A DNA stretch of 64,000 nucleotides from Pseudoalteromonas rhizosphaerae (lineage in GTDB: Bacteria > Pseudomonadota > Gammaproteobacteria > Enterobacterales > Alteromonadaceae). The position numbers were made by a program, and so were the translations under genes. Under the pieces are notes generated by a model. The model saw only the letters and a list, made by a program, of their open reading frames with translations. It was not told the DNA's origin and searched no databases. How positions within the stretch are numbered: the first letter of the stretch is position 1; each line of letters starts with the position of its first letter. Of this stretch, positions 49,488-59,604 are shown in pieces. The stretch is from contig NZ_CABVLM010000002.1 of assembly GCF_902498845.1 (NCBI RefSeq), positions 248,001 through 312,000 of the forward strand, given 5' to 3'.

Positions 49488-49967
49488 ATGGCTAAAGATA
49501 GGTTCGCGCCAAAACCTTTAAACGATATTATGGCTGGCCTGAGTGGTCGATTGTCGTCGTATGCAGGTAAAAGCCAAGCATTAGATAAACAACAAACGTT
49601 GTTAAGTGAATTTTTGGGCGCTAATTTAGGTGGAAAATGTCGCGTTAGTAATTATCGCGATGGTACGCTGATGATTGAGGCGGTATCTGCACCTATAGCA
49701 CTGCGTTTAAACTACTTAAAAATGGATATGCTGTCACACTTTCGTAGTGCCGGTATGGCAGAACTTGGGCAAATCAAAATTACCGCTAACCCACAAGCCA
49801 GCCAACGATTAAGTCCAAATAATGCGTTAAAAACAGCTAACGCCACTCCCGCGAATAAATTAGCTATGAGTGAACAAACCGCTGATTACCTTAATGCGAT
49901 TGCACAAAGCGCACCACCGTCACTAAAAGAAAAGCTAGAGCGACTAGCGAGGCATGGTAAAAAATAA
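49488..49967 (+). CDS. dciA: DciA-like helicase loader (DUF721)
   Basis: A 159-residue basic protein of the DUF721/DciA family, the ancestral loader of the replicative helicase DnaB in bacteria lacking DnaC. The N-terminal KH-like DUF721 domain is seen (FLGANLGGKCRVSNYRDGTLMIEAVSAPIALRLNYLKMDML), with a Pro/Ala/Asn-rich linker and a C-terminal helix. In gammaproteobacteria of this type it lies just upstream of secA, as here. ATG 49488 is preferred to the in-frame 49476; the ribosome-binding site is weak. Confidence 0.85.
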   Translation: MAKDRFAPKPLNDIMAGLSGRLSSYAGKSQALDKQQTLLSEFLGANLGGKCRVSNYRDGTLMIEAVSAPIALRLNYLKMDMLSHFRSAGMAELGQIKITANPQASQRLSPNNALKTANATPANKLAMSEQTADYLNAIAQSAPPSLKEKLERLARHGKK

Positions 49968-50040
49968 AGGTTTTTGGCGCTAGAAGAAATAGGCGCTAGG
50001 AAAAGTTTACCATGTATATTTAGTTTGCAACTGTATTGAA

Positions 50041-50124
50041 GAACCTAGAACCTAGAACCTAGAACCTAGAACCTAGAACCTAGAACCTAGAACCTAGAAC
50101 CTAGAACCTAGAACCTAGAACCTA
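50041..50124. repeat. 7-bp tandem repeat (GAACCTA), 12 copies
   Basis: Twelve perfect heptamers lie 75 bases after dciA and about 145 bases before the presumed secA promoter. The remaining 50130-50440 stretch is an AT-rich leader without another gene. Confidence 0.97.
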
Positions 50125-50266
50125 AGTTCTTATACTCCCCTTGATTTTCTTTTATCCACCTCCATATCTCCATAGTTAATATAATTTTATAGTCTTAATT
50201 AAAGTTATGTTTACGGCTTATTTTAAATTTTCTTGCAGAAAACTGATATCTTAACTACGCGATGGT

Positions 50267-50293
50267 TTGATGTTTCGCAGAGTCTGGTATAGT
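50267..50293 (+). promoter_or_regulatory. Putative extended -10 promoter of secA
   Basis: TTGATG (50267) and TATAGT (50288-50293) are only 15 bases apart, but the -10 is preceded by TG at 50285, giving an extended -10. Transcription would start about 140 bases before secA. Confidence 0.4.
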
Positions 50294-50439
50294 AGCGCAC
50301 GTATTGAACGCTGTATTTCACAACGTTTCTCGAAATTGCTAATTAATATGTGCTCGTGTGAGTAATCTATTAATTAGTAATTATAAAAATGGGTTAGCTG
50401 ATACTCGGCTAGCAAAGAACACATTGTAACGGTTTTATC

Positions 50440-53148
50440 ATGATATCTAATTTATTTACCAAGATTTTTGGTAGTCGCAATGACCGCACTATTAAAAATT
50501 TAAGAAAGACGGTCGCGCTGATCAACGCGCTTGAAACGCAACTTGAAGCGCTTTCAGACGAAGATTTAAAAGCCAAAACAGCAGAGTTTAGAGAGCGTTA
50601 CGATAACGGACAAGGTCTTGATGACATTCTACCAGAAGCATTTGCTGTGGTACGTGAAGCATCAAAACGTGTAAATGGTATGCGTCACTTTGACGTGCAG
50701 TTGCTCGGTGGTATGGTTTTACACCAAGGCCGCATCGCAGAAATGCGTACTGGTGAGGGTAAAACCCTTACCGCAAGTTTACCAGCATACTTACGTGGTA
50801 TTACAGGTAAAGGTGTTCACGTAATTACTGTGAATGACTACCTTGCCAAGCGCGATGCTGAAACTAACCGCCCATTATTTGAATTTTTAGGTTTAACTGT
50901 TGGCTGTAACGTACCGGGTATGATGCCGCAACAGAAAAAAGAAGCCTACGCCGCTGATATTACTTACGGTACTAATAACGAATTTGGTTTTGATTACCTG
51001 CGTGACAATATGGCGTTTAGCATTAACGAACGCGTACAACGTCCACTTTACTATGCGGTAGTCGATGAAGTTGACTCGATCTTAATTGATGAAGCCCGTA
51101 CTCCACTGATTATTTCCGGCCCCGCTGAAGACAGTTCGCAGCTGTATGCTGAAATTAATACCATAGTTCCGCTTCTTGAGTTACAAGAGAAAGAAGATGA
51201 AGAAGGTATTGAAGGCGATGGTGATTTCACTATTGATGAAAAAGCCAAGCAAGTTCATTTAACTGAACGTGGTCAAATCAAAGTTGAAGAATTACTGATT
51301 GAACGTGGTTTGATAGCTGAGGGCGACTCGCTTTATTCTGCTGCGAGTATTACCCTGCTTAGCCATATTTATGCGGCATTACGTGCCCATAAGCTGTATC
51401 AAAAAGACATTGATTACGTTGTAAAAGAAAACGAAGTAATCATTGTTGATGAACACACTGGCCGTACAATGGAAGGGCGTCGTTGGTCTGAAGGTTTGCA
51501 TCAAGCTGTTGAAGCAAAAGAAAATGTAAAAATTCAAAACGAAAACCAAACGTTAGCGTCAATTACATTCCAAAACTACTTCCGTATTTACGATACCCTT
51601 GCAGGTATGACCGGTACTGCCGACACTGAAGCATTTGAGTTTCAGTCAATCTATGGTCTAGATACTGTTGTTATGCCAACTAACAAGCCGATGATCCGTG
51701 AAGATCGCGCTGATTTAGTTTACTTAACGCAAGAAGAAAAATACGAAGCCATTCTAATCGATATTAAAGATTGCCAAGAGCGCGGCCAGCCAGTATTGGT
51801 GGGTACGATTTCAATCGAAAGCTCTGAGTATTTATCGCAATTTTTACGTAAAGAAAAAATCAAGCACAACGTACTTAATGCTAAATTCCATGCCCAGGAA
51901 GCAGACATCGTTGCTGATGCTGGTTTACCAGGCACAGTAACGATCGCAACTAACATGGCTGGTCGTGGTACTGATATCGTGTTAGGCGGTAACTGGAATA
52001 GCGAAGTTGAAAAACTTGAAAACCCAACTGATGAGCAAATTAAAGCGATTAAAGAAGCATGGCAAATTCGCCATGATGCAGTAATTGCTGCTGGTGGTTT
52101 ACATATCATTGGTACTGAACGTCACGAATCACGCCGTATCGATAACCAGTTACGTGGTCGTTCTGGCCGTCAAGGCGATGCCGGTTCAAGCCGTTTTTAC
52201 CTATCGATGGATGACGCATTAATGCGTATCTTCGCTGGTGAACGTATGACTAATATGATGCGTAAACTAGGTATGCAACGTGGCGAAGCGATTGAGCATC
52301 CATGGGTTAACCGTGCTATTGAAAACGCGCAACGTAAAGTTGAAGCACGTAACTTTGATGTGCGTAAACAGTTGCTTGAATACGATGATGTAGCAAATGA
52401 CCAACGTCGTGTTGTTTACTCACAACGTAATGAGTTGCTTGAAGAAGGCGATATTTCAGAGACGATCACGGTTATTCGTGGCGACGTATTGGGTAACACT
52501 ATTGACCAATATATTGCACCGCAAAGTTTAGCTGAAATGTGGGATATTCCGGGCCTTGAAGAGCGCTTAAAACAAGACTTCTTAATTGAGTTACCGATTA
52601 CACAATGGTTAGCTGACGATAACAAACTTTACGAAGAAAAGTTACGTGAGCGGATTGAAGAGTCAGTTGAGCAAGCTTACAAACAGAAAGAGCAACAAGT
52701 TGGCGATTCTGTACTTCGTCAGTTTGAAAAAGCAATCATGCTACAAAGCTTGGATCAACATTGGAAAGATCACCTTGCTGCGATGGATCACCTTCGCCAA
52801 GGTATTCATTTACGTGGCTACGCGCAAAAGAATCCTAAGCAAGAGTACAAGCGTGAGTCGTTTGAATTGTTCTCTGAAATGCTTGAGAACCTGAAAATTG
52901 ATGTAGTTAGTATTTTAAGTAAAGTACAAGTACGTGCTGAAGAAGATGTTGAAAAAATTGAAGAGCAACACCGCCAAAGTGAAAATGCTCCTCGCGAATA
53001 TCAACATGAAGAGGTTGAGCACGTAGGCGGCGAAGCACCAAAAGGTGCGGTCGTAACATCACGCGCAGAGCCAAAAGTTGGCCGCAACGAACCTTGCCCA
53101 TGTGGATCGGGTCAAAAGTTCAAACAGTGTTGTGGTAAGTTAAAATAA
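50440..53148 (+). CDS. secA: Preprotein translocase ATPase SecA
   Basis: The motor ATPase that drives unfolded preproteins through SecYEG. The 902-residue protein is full length (E. coli 901). Walker A is [10 protein letters not shown] near residue 102, the DEAD-like Walker B is [17 protein letters not shown], followed by the preprotein crosslinking domain, second nucleotide-binding domain ([27 protein letters not shown]), helical scaffold and wing, and a Zn-binding SecB-interaction tail [18 protein letters not shown] with Cys-x-Cys-x8-Cys-Cys. There is no secM-like gene in front. It ends in a strong terminator. Confidence 0.99.
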   Translation: MISNLFTKIFGSRNDRTIKNLRKTVALINALETQLEALSDEDLKAKTAEFRERYDNGQGLDDILPEAFAVVREASKRVNGMRHFDVQLLGGMVLHQGRIAEMRTGEGKTLTASLPAYLRGITGKGVHVITVNDYLAKRDAETNRPLFEFLGLTVGCNVPGMMPQQKKEAYAADITYGTNNEFGFDYLRDNMAFSINERVQRPLYYAVVDEVDSILIDEARTPLIISGPAEDSSQLYAEINTIVPLLELQEKEDEEGIEGDGDFTIDEKAKQVHLTERGQIKVEELLIERGLIAEGDSLYSAASITLLSHIYAALRAHKLYQKDIDYVVKENEVIIVDEHTGRTMEGRRWSEGLHQAVEAKENVKIQNENQTLASITFQNYFRIYDTLAGMTGTADTEAFEFQSIYGLDTVVMPTNKPMIREDRADLVYLTQEEKYEAILIDIKDCQERGQPVLVGTISIESSEYLSQFLRKEKIKHNVLNAKFHAQEADIVADAGLPGTVTIATNMAGRGTDIVLGGNWNSEVEKLENPTDEQIKAIKEAWQIRHDAVIAAGGLHIIGTERHESRRIDNQLRGRSGRQGDAGSSRFYLSMDDALMRIFAGERMTNMMRKLGMQRGEAIEHPWVNRAIENAQRKVEARNFDVRKQLLEYDDVANDQRRVVYSQRNELLEEGDISETITVIRGDVLGNTIDQYIAPQSLAEMWDIPGLEERLKQDFLIELPITQWLADDNKLYEEKLRERIEESVEQAYKQKEQQVGDSVLRQFEKAIMLQSLDQHWKDHLAAMDHLRQGIHLRGYAQKNPKQEYKRESFELFSEMLENLKIDVVSILSKVQVRAEEDVEKIEEQHRQSENAPREYQHEEVEHVGGEAPKGAVVTSRAEPKVGRNEPCPCGSGQKFKQCCGKLK

Positions 53149-53170
53149 CCAAATGTTATAATTAACAATT

Positions 53171-53198
53171 AAAAAGCGACGCCTGCGTCGCTTTTTTT
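53171..53198 (+). terminator. Rho-independent terminator of secA
   Basis: AAAAAGCGACGC and GCGTCGCTTTTTTT form a 12-bp stem with a CT-only loop, 22 bases after the stop, with a T-run. Confidence 0.93.
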
Positions 53199-53447
53199 GT
53201 TTGTAAGGTTAGATTTGCGTAGACGCGGGTTTTAAAAGGTTAAAGGAAAAAGGTACTAGGGAAGTGACTAGGTGCTAGGCTTAACTTTACTTTCTCGGTG
53301 TAGCGCGAAGCGCCTCAGTGGTAAAAATTGTTTAATTGATTTATTCACAAAGAGGTTAAGAGAGCGCTGCGCTTAAGAGGCAAATAAAGGGGGAGGACCT
53401 AGCGCCTTGAACCTATGTATTAGCGCGGTTTTAATAAAGGTATTACG
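53199..53447. other. Non-coding gap secA-mutT with decayed repeats
   Basis: It holds a GGTACTAGGGAAGTGACTAGG phrase, a partial CTCGGTGTAGCGCGAAGCGCCTC hairpin and a remnant of the 116-bp TTCACAAAGAGG element (about 53341-53375). No gene is seen. Confidence 0.6.
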
Positions 53448-53843
53448 ATGAATAAAAAAATTGTGCATGTAGCGGTGGGGGTTATCAAAGCAGATAACAC
53501 ACTATTTATCTGTAAGCGCCCTGACGATAAACACCAAGGTGGTTTGTGGGAGTTTCCGGGCGGCAAAGTAGAAGCTGGCGAAACCGTATTCGAAGCACTA
53601 AAGCGCGAGCTTCAAGAAGAAGTAGGTTTAACAATTAATAGTTCAAGCGAGCTGATGGTTATTGAGCATGATTATGGCGATAAATGTGTAAAACTCGACG
53701 TGCATTTAGTTACTGATTTTAGCGGCCAAGCCCATGGCGCAGAAGGTCAGCAAAGTGCATGGGTCGCGATTGATAAGTTAGACGATTACAATTTTCCTGC
53801 CGCCAACGTAGAAATTATCGAAAAAATAAAAGTGGATGTTTAA
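53448..53843 (+). CDS. mutT: MutT-type 8-oxo-dGTP diphosphatase
   Basis: A 131-residue Nudix hydrolase that removes 8-oxo-dGTP from the nucleotide pool and so prevents A:T to C:G transversions. The Nudix box is complete at residues 38-60: GGKVEAGE, then REL, EEVGL (G-x5-E-x7-R-E-x2-E-E-x-G). The N-terminus VHVAVGVIKADNTLFICKR and the WEFPGGK motif are those of MutT. AAAGGTATTACG precedes the ATG. Its position after secA is conserved in gammaproteobacteria. Confidence 0.95.
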   Translation: MNKKIVHVAVGVIKADNTLFICKRPDDKHQGGLWEFPGGKVEAGETVFEALKRELQEEVGLTINSSSELMVIEHDYGDKCVKLDVHLVTDFSGQAHGAEGQQSAWVAIDKLDDYNFPAANVEIIEKIKVDV

Positions 53844-53849
53844 ATTTAC

Positions 53850-54306
53850 GTAGGCGGGTGGCTTGCCACCGCGTTTCAAAATGTGGCGTGGTGTTTGTGC
53901 GTCAGCAAGCTCAACGCCTACGGGTGTTAAATTTTACTTTGATGTTTAATTAATTACTTGTAGGCGAGTGGCTTGCCACCGCGTTTCAAAATGTGGCGTG
54001 GTGTTTGTGCGTCAGCAAGCTCAACGCCTACGGGTGTTAAATTTTACTTTGATGTTTTAATTAATTACTTGTAGGCGAGTGGCTTGCCACCGCGTTTCAA
54101 AATGTGTTGTGGTGTTTTGCGTCAGCAAGCTTAACGCCTACGGGTGTTAAATTTTACTCTGGTGTCTAATTAATTACTTGTAGGCGAGTGGCTTGCCACC
54201 GCGTTTTAAATGTAGTGTTTGTGCGTCAGCAAGCTTAACGCCTACGGTGTTAAATTGTATTCTGGTGTTTAATTAATTGCTTGTAGGCGAGTGGCTTGCC
54301 ACCGCG
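53850..54306. repeat. REP A/B array upstream of the RAYT gene (5 A, 4 B)
   Basis: A hairpins (53850, 53960, 54071, 54180, 54283) alternate with minus-strand B hairpins (about 53899, 54009, 54119, 54223), period about 108 bp. The array begins seven bases after the mutT stop and ends about 100 bases before the RAYT start. Confidence 0.94.
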
Positions 54307-54404
54307 TTTTAAAATTCCGTGTTTGTTTATTAAGAAAGCTCAATCTCTACTGGAGGGATCTCGATTAATTGCTATATTTACTTGTAGTTAATTGGGGGAA
54401 AGTA

Positions 54405-54860
54405 ATGGTTGATACAAGTAAGCGGACTAAAGGGCGATGCTCGATAATTAATCATTATTACTCAGTTACAATTTGTACTGAAAATAGAATGCAGCTTTTT
54501 TGTGATTTTGATAGTAGCTGTTTAATTATGAGGGAGTTACATTATTTTTCGCATTCGGGAAACCTTAAGACAATTTGTTTTTCATTAATGCCTGATCACT
54601 TGCATTGGCTATTTCAGCTTAGAGATACTGATGATTTATCCAAAGTTATTGGTCAATTTAAAAGTATTACTACGATTAAATTGAACCGTTATTTACTTTC
54701 TAGCGGAAAAATTTGGCAAGCTAACTTTTATGATCACAAGCTTAGATCTGATGAAGATTTACTTAACCAAGCTAGATATATAGTTGCAAACCCGCTCAGG
54801 GCTGGCTTGGTTAAAAGTGTGGGTGATTATCCATTTTGGAATTGTGTATATTTAAACTAA
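54405..54860 (+). CDS. REP-associated tyrosine transposase (RAYT, Y1/HUH family)
   Basis: A 151-residue single-domain Y1 transposase related to IS200/IS605 TnpA. The HUH metal-binding pair is in MPDHLHWLF near residue 66, and the catalytic Tyr is in QARYIVANPLRAGLV near residue 125, followed by the family-typical VGDYPFW. Known RAYTs bind and cut single-stranded GTAG/GGAG-headed REP hairpins. It is not flanked by IS ends but by A/B REP arrays on both sides. GGGGGAAAG just upstream supports ATG 54405. The gene appears intact; codon use is AT-rich like the polysaccharide core genes. Confidence 0.9.
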   Translation: MVDTSKRTKGRCSIINHYYSVTICTENRMQLFCDFDSSCLIMRELHYFSHSGNLKTICFSLMPDHLHWLFQLRDTDDLSKVIGQFKSITTIKLNRYLLSSGKIWQANFYDHKLRSDEDLLNQARYIVANPLRAGLVKSVGDYPFWNCVYLN

Positions 54861-54892
54861 TCCCAGTACATCTAATCTACTCTTTCGTAATA

Positions 54893-55374
54893 TGCCACCG
54901 CGTTTCAAAATGTAGTGTGGTGTTTTTGCGTCAGCAAGCTCAACGCCTACGGTGTTAAATTTTACTCTGGTGTTTAATTAATTACTTGTAGGCGAGTGGC
55001 TTGCCACCGCGTTTTAAAATGTGGCGTGGTGTTTGTGCGTCAGCAAGCTTAACGCCTACGGGTGTTAAATTTTACTCTGATGTTTAATTAATTACTTGTA
55101 GACAAGTGGCTTGCCACCGCGTTTTAAAATGTGTTGTGGTGTTTTGCGTCAGCAAGCTCAACGCCTACGGGTGTTAAAGTTTGTCTCGGTGTTAAATTTA
55201 CTTTGATGTCTAATTAATTACTTGTAGGTGAGTGGCTTGCCATCGCGATATTCAAAATTTGGTGTGGTATTTGTGCGTCAGCAAGCTCAACGCCTATGGG
55301 TGTTAAAGTTTGTCTCGGTGTTAAATTTACTTTGATGTCTAATTAATTGCTTGTAGGTGTGGTTTTATGCCGCG
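54893..55374. repeat. REP A/B array downstream of the RAYT gene, opening with a half REP
   Basis: Right after the RAYT gene the array resumes with a 5'-truncated A hairpin (GCCACCGCG at 54894, lacking GTAG and the left arm). B hairpins follow at about 54928, 55037, 55146 and 55274, A hairpins at 54988, 55098 (variant GTAGACAAG) and 55223 (GTAGGTGAG), and a decayed D-type at 55362. An E-type relic (GCGAGTGATAAACCCTCGC) lies near 55457. No gene is seen between 54861 and 55625. Confidence 0.92.
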
Positions 55375-55625
55375 CTTTTGTATTTAGATGTTAGATGGAG
55401 CTAGTCTCTGCCTTTAACCTATATCTTTCATTGCTCGGTGGTGAACTTAAAATTGCGAGTGATAAACCCTCGCTTACAAACTTTGTTACATATTAAAAGC
55501 GCTTGTTTTGGTTCATCGGTTTATTGTTGCACTGAACAAGTTTAATATGGAAATAGCGAATATTCTATCGAAGTACTTTATTTGAGTGGTGAATATTTAA
55601 ACGATAACTAACAAATGAGATAGTC

Positions 55626-57698
55626 ATGAAAAAAGTAACTCTAACTGCGGCAAGTATTGCACTTGCTTTGGGATTAGTCGGTTGTGGCGAAAAACAAGAA
55701 TCAACAAAAGCGCCTGAGGCCACGGTGGTTAGCGCACCAGTAGAGCAGTTAAATTCAGGTATTGAATTAGCAAATATAGATAAGTCGGTCCGTGCACAGG
55801 ATGATTTTTATTATCACATTAATGGTCAATGGTTGGCGACGACTGAGATCCCTGGCGATAAATCAAATTACGGTTCATTCTCACAATTGTATGACGACTC
55901 TCAAGCCGCAATGAAAACAGTGCTTGAACAAGCGGCTGCTAATACAGCTGCTAAAGCCGGAACTGATGAATATAAGCTAGGTGCGTTCTTTAAGAGTTAC
56001 ATGAATGAAGCCAAGCGTGATGAATTAGGTATAACACCGCTAAATGGTCCGTTAACTGCTATTGATGGTGTTAAAAATAAGTCTGATTTAGTTACACTTA
56101 TGGCGCAAATACGTATTCAAGGTGGCGCGGTGCCATTTGGTTGGTATGTAAATAATGACGCTAAGAACTCGAGTGAAAATGCATTATATGCGTATCAATC
56201 AGGCCTTGGCTTACCGGATCGTGATTATTACTTAAAAGACGACGAAAAGTTCACTAAAATTCGTGCCGCGTACCAAGTTTACATTGCTGACGTTCTAAAA
56301 CGCGCAGGTGTAGAAAAAGCCGATGAAGCTGCTAAAGCAATTATTGCACTTGAAACCAGTATTGCTGATGCACAGTGGACGCGTGTTGAAAGTCGTGATG
56401 CTACAAAGTCTTATAACAAAATGAGCGTAAGTGATGCAAGTAAGCTAACAGGTGAGTTTGACCTTACTGAATACTTCAAAGCGTCTGGTGTAAATGTACA
56501 AGATATTATCGTTAGTCAGCCTAGCTACTTTGAAAAATTTGCCGATATTTATAAAGCAACAGACCTTGAAACGTGGCAACAATATCTTAAATTTCATTTA
56601 GTAAGTAACTATGCAGGTATATTAGATAAAGATCTGGTTGATTTAAACTTTAACTTTTACAGCACCACATTACGCGGCGTAAAAGAGCAAACTCCGCTTT
56701 GGAAACAAGCCGTTGATGCATCAAATGAAGTGTTAGGTGAAATTTTAGGAAAAGTGTACGTTAAAGACAATTTCCCGCCAGAAGCAAAAGCGCGCATGGA
56801 AGAGTTAGTTGATAACGTGATCAAAGGCTATGGCGTTGCGATTGAAAATCTTGAGTGGATGAGCCCTGAAACCAAGCTTGCTGCGAAAGAAAAGCTCGAC
56901 AAATTTACCCCAAAAATTGGCTACCCAGATAACTGGAAAGACTATTCACAGTTAAGCATTAATGCGGATGATTTAGTTGGTAACTATATTCGCCATAGTG
57001 AATGGGCTTATGCCGATATGATTGACAAGCTAGGTAAGCCAGTGGATCGTTCTGAATGGCATATGACACCACAAACAGTCAATGCTTACTATAACCCGGT
57101 GAATAACGAAATTGTATTTCCTGCGGCAATTTTACAACCACCATTTTTTAACTTAGAAGCTGATGATGCGGTTAACTACGGTGCAATTGGTGCGGTAATT
57201 GGTCACGAGTTAGGCCATGGTTTTGATGACCAAGGTGCTAAGTATGATGGTGATGGTAATTTACGTGATTGGTGGAGCGAGTCAGACCTTAAACAGTTTG
57301 AAGAGCGCACTGGTCAGTTAGTTGCACAGTATAACGAGTATCAACCATTTGCAGATGCCAGTGTTAATGGTCAATTGACCTTAGGTGAGAATATTGGCGA
57401 TTTAGGTGGCCTAACGGTTGCTTTCACTGCTTATCAGTTATCGCTAGGTGGCGATAAAGCGCCAGTCATTGATGGTTATACCGGTGATCAGCGCTTCTTT
57501 ATGGGTTGGTCGCAAATTTGGCGTCGTAAATACCGTGACGAAGAGCTACGTAACCGATTAATGACAGATCCGCATTCACCAAGCCATTACCGCGTGATCG
57601 GTATCTTGTCGAATATGCCTGAGTTTTATCAAGCATTTGACGTTAAAGAAGGCGACAAAATGTACATCAAACCAGCTGATCGCGTAAAAATTTGGTAA
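55626..57698 (+). CDS. M13-family zinc metallopeptidase (PepO-like lipoprotein)
   Basis: A 690-residue endopeptidase of the neprilysin family. An N-terminal lipoprotein signal (LALGLVGC, Cys at 20) indicates attachment to the periplasmic face or outer membrane. The M13 N-terminal domain (DDFYYHINGQWLATTEIP) spans most of the protein. The catalytic zinc site is GHELGHGFDDQGAKYDG (HExxH) with the third ligand Glu in ENIGDLGGL, and DPHSPSHYRVIG near the end is the substrate-binding segment; NAYYNP likewise fits the family. All catalytic residues are present. The gene is solitary and ends in a terminator. Confidence 0.95.
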   Translation: MKKVTLTAASIALALGLVGCGEKQESTKAPEATVVSAPVEQLNSGIELANIDKSVRAQDDFYYHINGQWLATTEIPGDKSNYGSFSQLYDDSQAAMKTVLEQAAANTAAKAGTDEYKLGAFFKSYMNEAKRDELGITPLNGPLTAIDGVKNKSDLVTLMAQIRIQGGAVPFGWYVNNDAKNSSENALYAYQSGLGLPDRDYYLKDDEKFTKIRAAYQVYIADVLKRAGVEKADEAAKAIIALETSIADAQWTRVESRDATKSYNKMSVSDASKLTGEFDLTEYFKASGVNVQDIIVSQPSYFEKFADIYKATDLETWQQYLKFHLVSNYAGILDKDLVDLNFNFYSTTLRGVKEQTPLWKQAVDASNEVLGEILGKVYVKDNFPPEAKARMEELVDNVIKGYGVAIENLEWMSPETKLAAKEKLDKFTPKIGYPDNWKDYSQLSINADDLVGNYIRHSEWAYADMIDKLGKPVDRSEWHMTPQTVNAYYNPVNNEIVFPAAILQPPFFNLEADDAVNYGAIGAVIGHELGHGFDDQGAKYDGDGNLRDWWSESDLKQFEERTGQLVAQYNEYQPFADASVNGQLTLGENIGDLGGLTVAFTAYQLSLGGDKAPVIDGYTGDQRFFMGWSQIWRRKYRDEELRNRLMTDPHSPSHYRVIGILSNMPEFYQAFDVKEGDKMYIKPADRVKIW

Positions 57699-57722
57699 TT
57701 AATTTTTATTAGTTTGATGATT

Positions 57723-57748
57723 AAACGGTGGCTTAGGCCGCCGTTTTT
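57723..57748 (+). terminator. Rho-independent terminator of the M13 peptidase gene
   Basis: AAACGGTGGC and GCCGCCGTTT pair (one G-T) around a TTAG loop, followed by Ts. Confidence 0.92.
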
Positions 57749-57865
57749 GTTTTGAGGGGGAGTAAAAGGTTAAAGATCAAGGATAAAGGGGCTAGGTGCT
57801 AGGGAAGTGACTAGGAGCGCGTTGCTCGAAGCTCATGGCATTTACCCTCATTGTCTTCTCTTTGT

Positions 57866-59488
57866 GCGTCAGCAAGCTCAACGCCTACGGTGTTAAGGTT
57901 TACTTTGATGTTTAATCAGTGGCTTGCCACCACGTTTTAAAATGTGGTGTGGTTGGTGCGTAAGCAAGCTCAACGCCTACGGTGTTAAGGTTTATCTCGG
58001 TGTTAAATCACTTGTAGGCGAGTGGCTTGCCACCGCGATGTTCAATTTTGTATCGGAGTTTGTACGTCAGCAAGCTTAACGCCTACGGAGTTAAGTTGTA
58101 CTTTGATGTTTAATTAATTACTGGTAGGCGAGTGGCTTGCCACCGCATTTTAAATGTGGAACGGTGTTTGTGCGTCAGCAAGCTTAACGCCTACGGGTGT
58201 TAACGTTTATCTCGGTGTTAAATCACTTGTAGGCGAGTGGCTTGCCACCGCGTTTTAAATGTGGCTCGGTGTTGGTGCGTCAGCAAGCTCAACGCCTACG
58301 GTGTTAAATTTTACTTTGATGTTTTAATTAATTACTTGTAGGCGAGTGGCTTGCCACCGCGTTTCAAAATGTGGTGTGGTGTTTGTGCGTCAGCAAGCTC
58401 AACGCCTACGGTGTTAAAGTTTACTCTGGTGTTTAATTAATTACTTGTAGGCGAGTGGCTTGCCGCCGCGTTTTAAATGTGGCTCGGTGTTTTTGCGTCA
58501 GCAAGCTTAACGCCTACGGTGTTAAATTTTATTTGATGTTTAATTACTGGTAGGCGAGTGGCTTGCCACCGCGTTTTAAATGTGGCTTCGTGTTTGTGCG
58601 TCAGCAAGCTCAACGCCTACGGGTGTTAAATTTTACTTTGATGTTTTAATTAATTACTTGTAGGCGAGTGGCTTGCCACCGCGTTTTAAAATGTGGTGTG
58701 GTGTTGGTGCGTCAGCAAGCTTAACGCCTACGGGTGTTAAATTTTACTTTGATGTGTAATTTATTACTTGTAGGCGAGTGGCTTGCCACCGCGTTTTAAA
58801 TGTGGTGTGGAGTTTGTGCGTCAGCAAGCTTAACGCCTACGGGTGTTAAGTTGTACTTTGATGTTTAATTAATCACTTGTAGGCGAGTGGCTTGCCACCG
58901 CGTTTCAAAATGTGGCGTGGTGTTTGTGCGTCAGCAAGCTCAACGCCTACGGGTGTTAAATTTACTATGATGTTTATTACTTACTTGTAGGCGAGTGGCT
59001 TGCCGCCGCGTTTTAAATGTGGCTCGGTGTTTTTGCGTCAGCAAGCTTAACGCCTACGGTGTTAAATTTTACTTTGATGTTTAATCACTTGTAGGCGAGT
59101 GGCTTGCCACCGCATTTTAAATGTGGAACGGTGTTTGTGCGTCAGCAAGCTCAACGCCTACGGGTGTTAAGTTGTACTTTGATGTTTAATTAATCACTTG
59201 TAGGCGAGTGGCTTGCCACCGCGTTTCAAAATGTGGCGTGGTGTTGGTGCGTCAGCAAGCTCAACGCCTACGGTGTTAAATTTTACTTTGATGTTTATTA
59301 CTTACTTGTAGGTGAGTGGCTTGCCACCGCGTTTCAAAATGTGGCGTGGTGTTGGTGCGTCAGCAAGCTCAACGCCTACTGTGTTAAATTTACTTTGATG
59401 TTTAATTAATTACTTGTAGGCGAGTGGCTTGCCACCGCGTTTTGAAATGTGCTCTGGTGTTTTTGCGTCAGCAAGCTTAACGCCTACT
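57866..59488. repeat. Large BIME-like array: 16 B and 15 A REP hairpins
   Basis: A 1.6-kb gene-free array. Minus-strand B hairpins (GCGTCAGCAAGCT..AACGCC with CTAC) start at about 57866, 57958, 58063, 58172, 58277, 58387, 58495, 58598, 58709, 58818, 58928, 59035, 59139, 59249, 59357 and 59465. Between successive B copies lies one plus-strand A hairpin (GTAG + GCGAGTGGCTTGCCACCGC); the first is truncated. The period is about 107 bp. Spacers alternate between a TTTTAAATGTGG..GTGTTTGT type and a GTGTTAAATTTTACTTTGATG..TTAATTACTT type and vary mainly in a few positions. The array ends by running into a GGGAAGTGACTAGGTGCTAGG phrase. Nothing else is recognised in 57749-59604. Confidence 0.96.
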
Positions 59489-59604
59489 AGGGAAGTGACT
59501 AGGTGCTAGGCTAGAACCTATCCCCTAAAACCTAGCTCCTATAGCTAGATCTGGCGGTTGAAACTGGTAAACTCAGCTTTATTAAACGTTAAAGCTGATT
59601 AAAA

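Noticed and set aside
57866..59488. CRISPR-like appearance of the 107-bp periodic array
   Set aside because: Spacers are conserved rather than unique, the repeats alternate in orientation, the period is too long and no cas gene is present; a REP/BIME array explains it.
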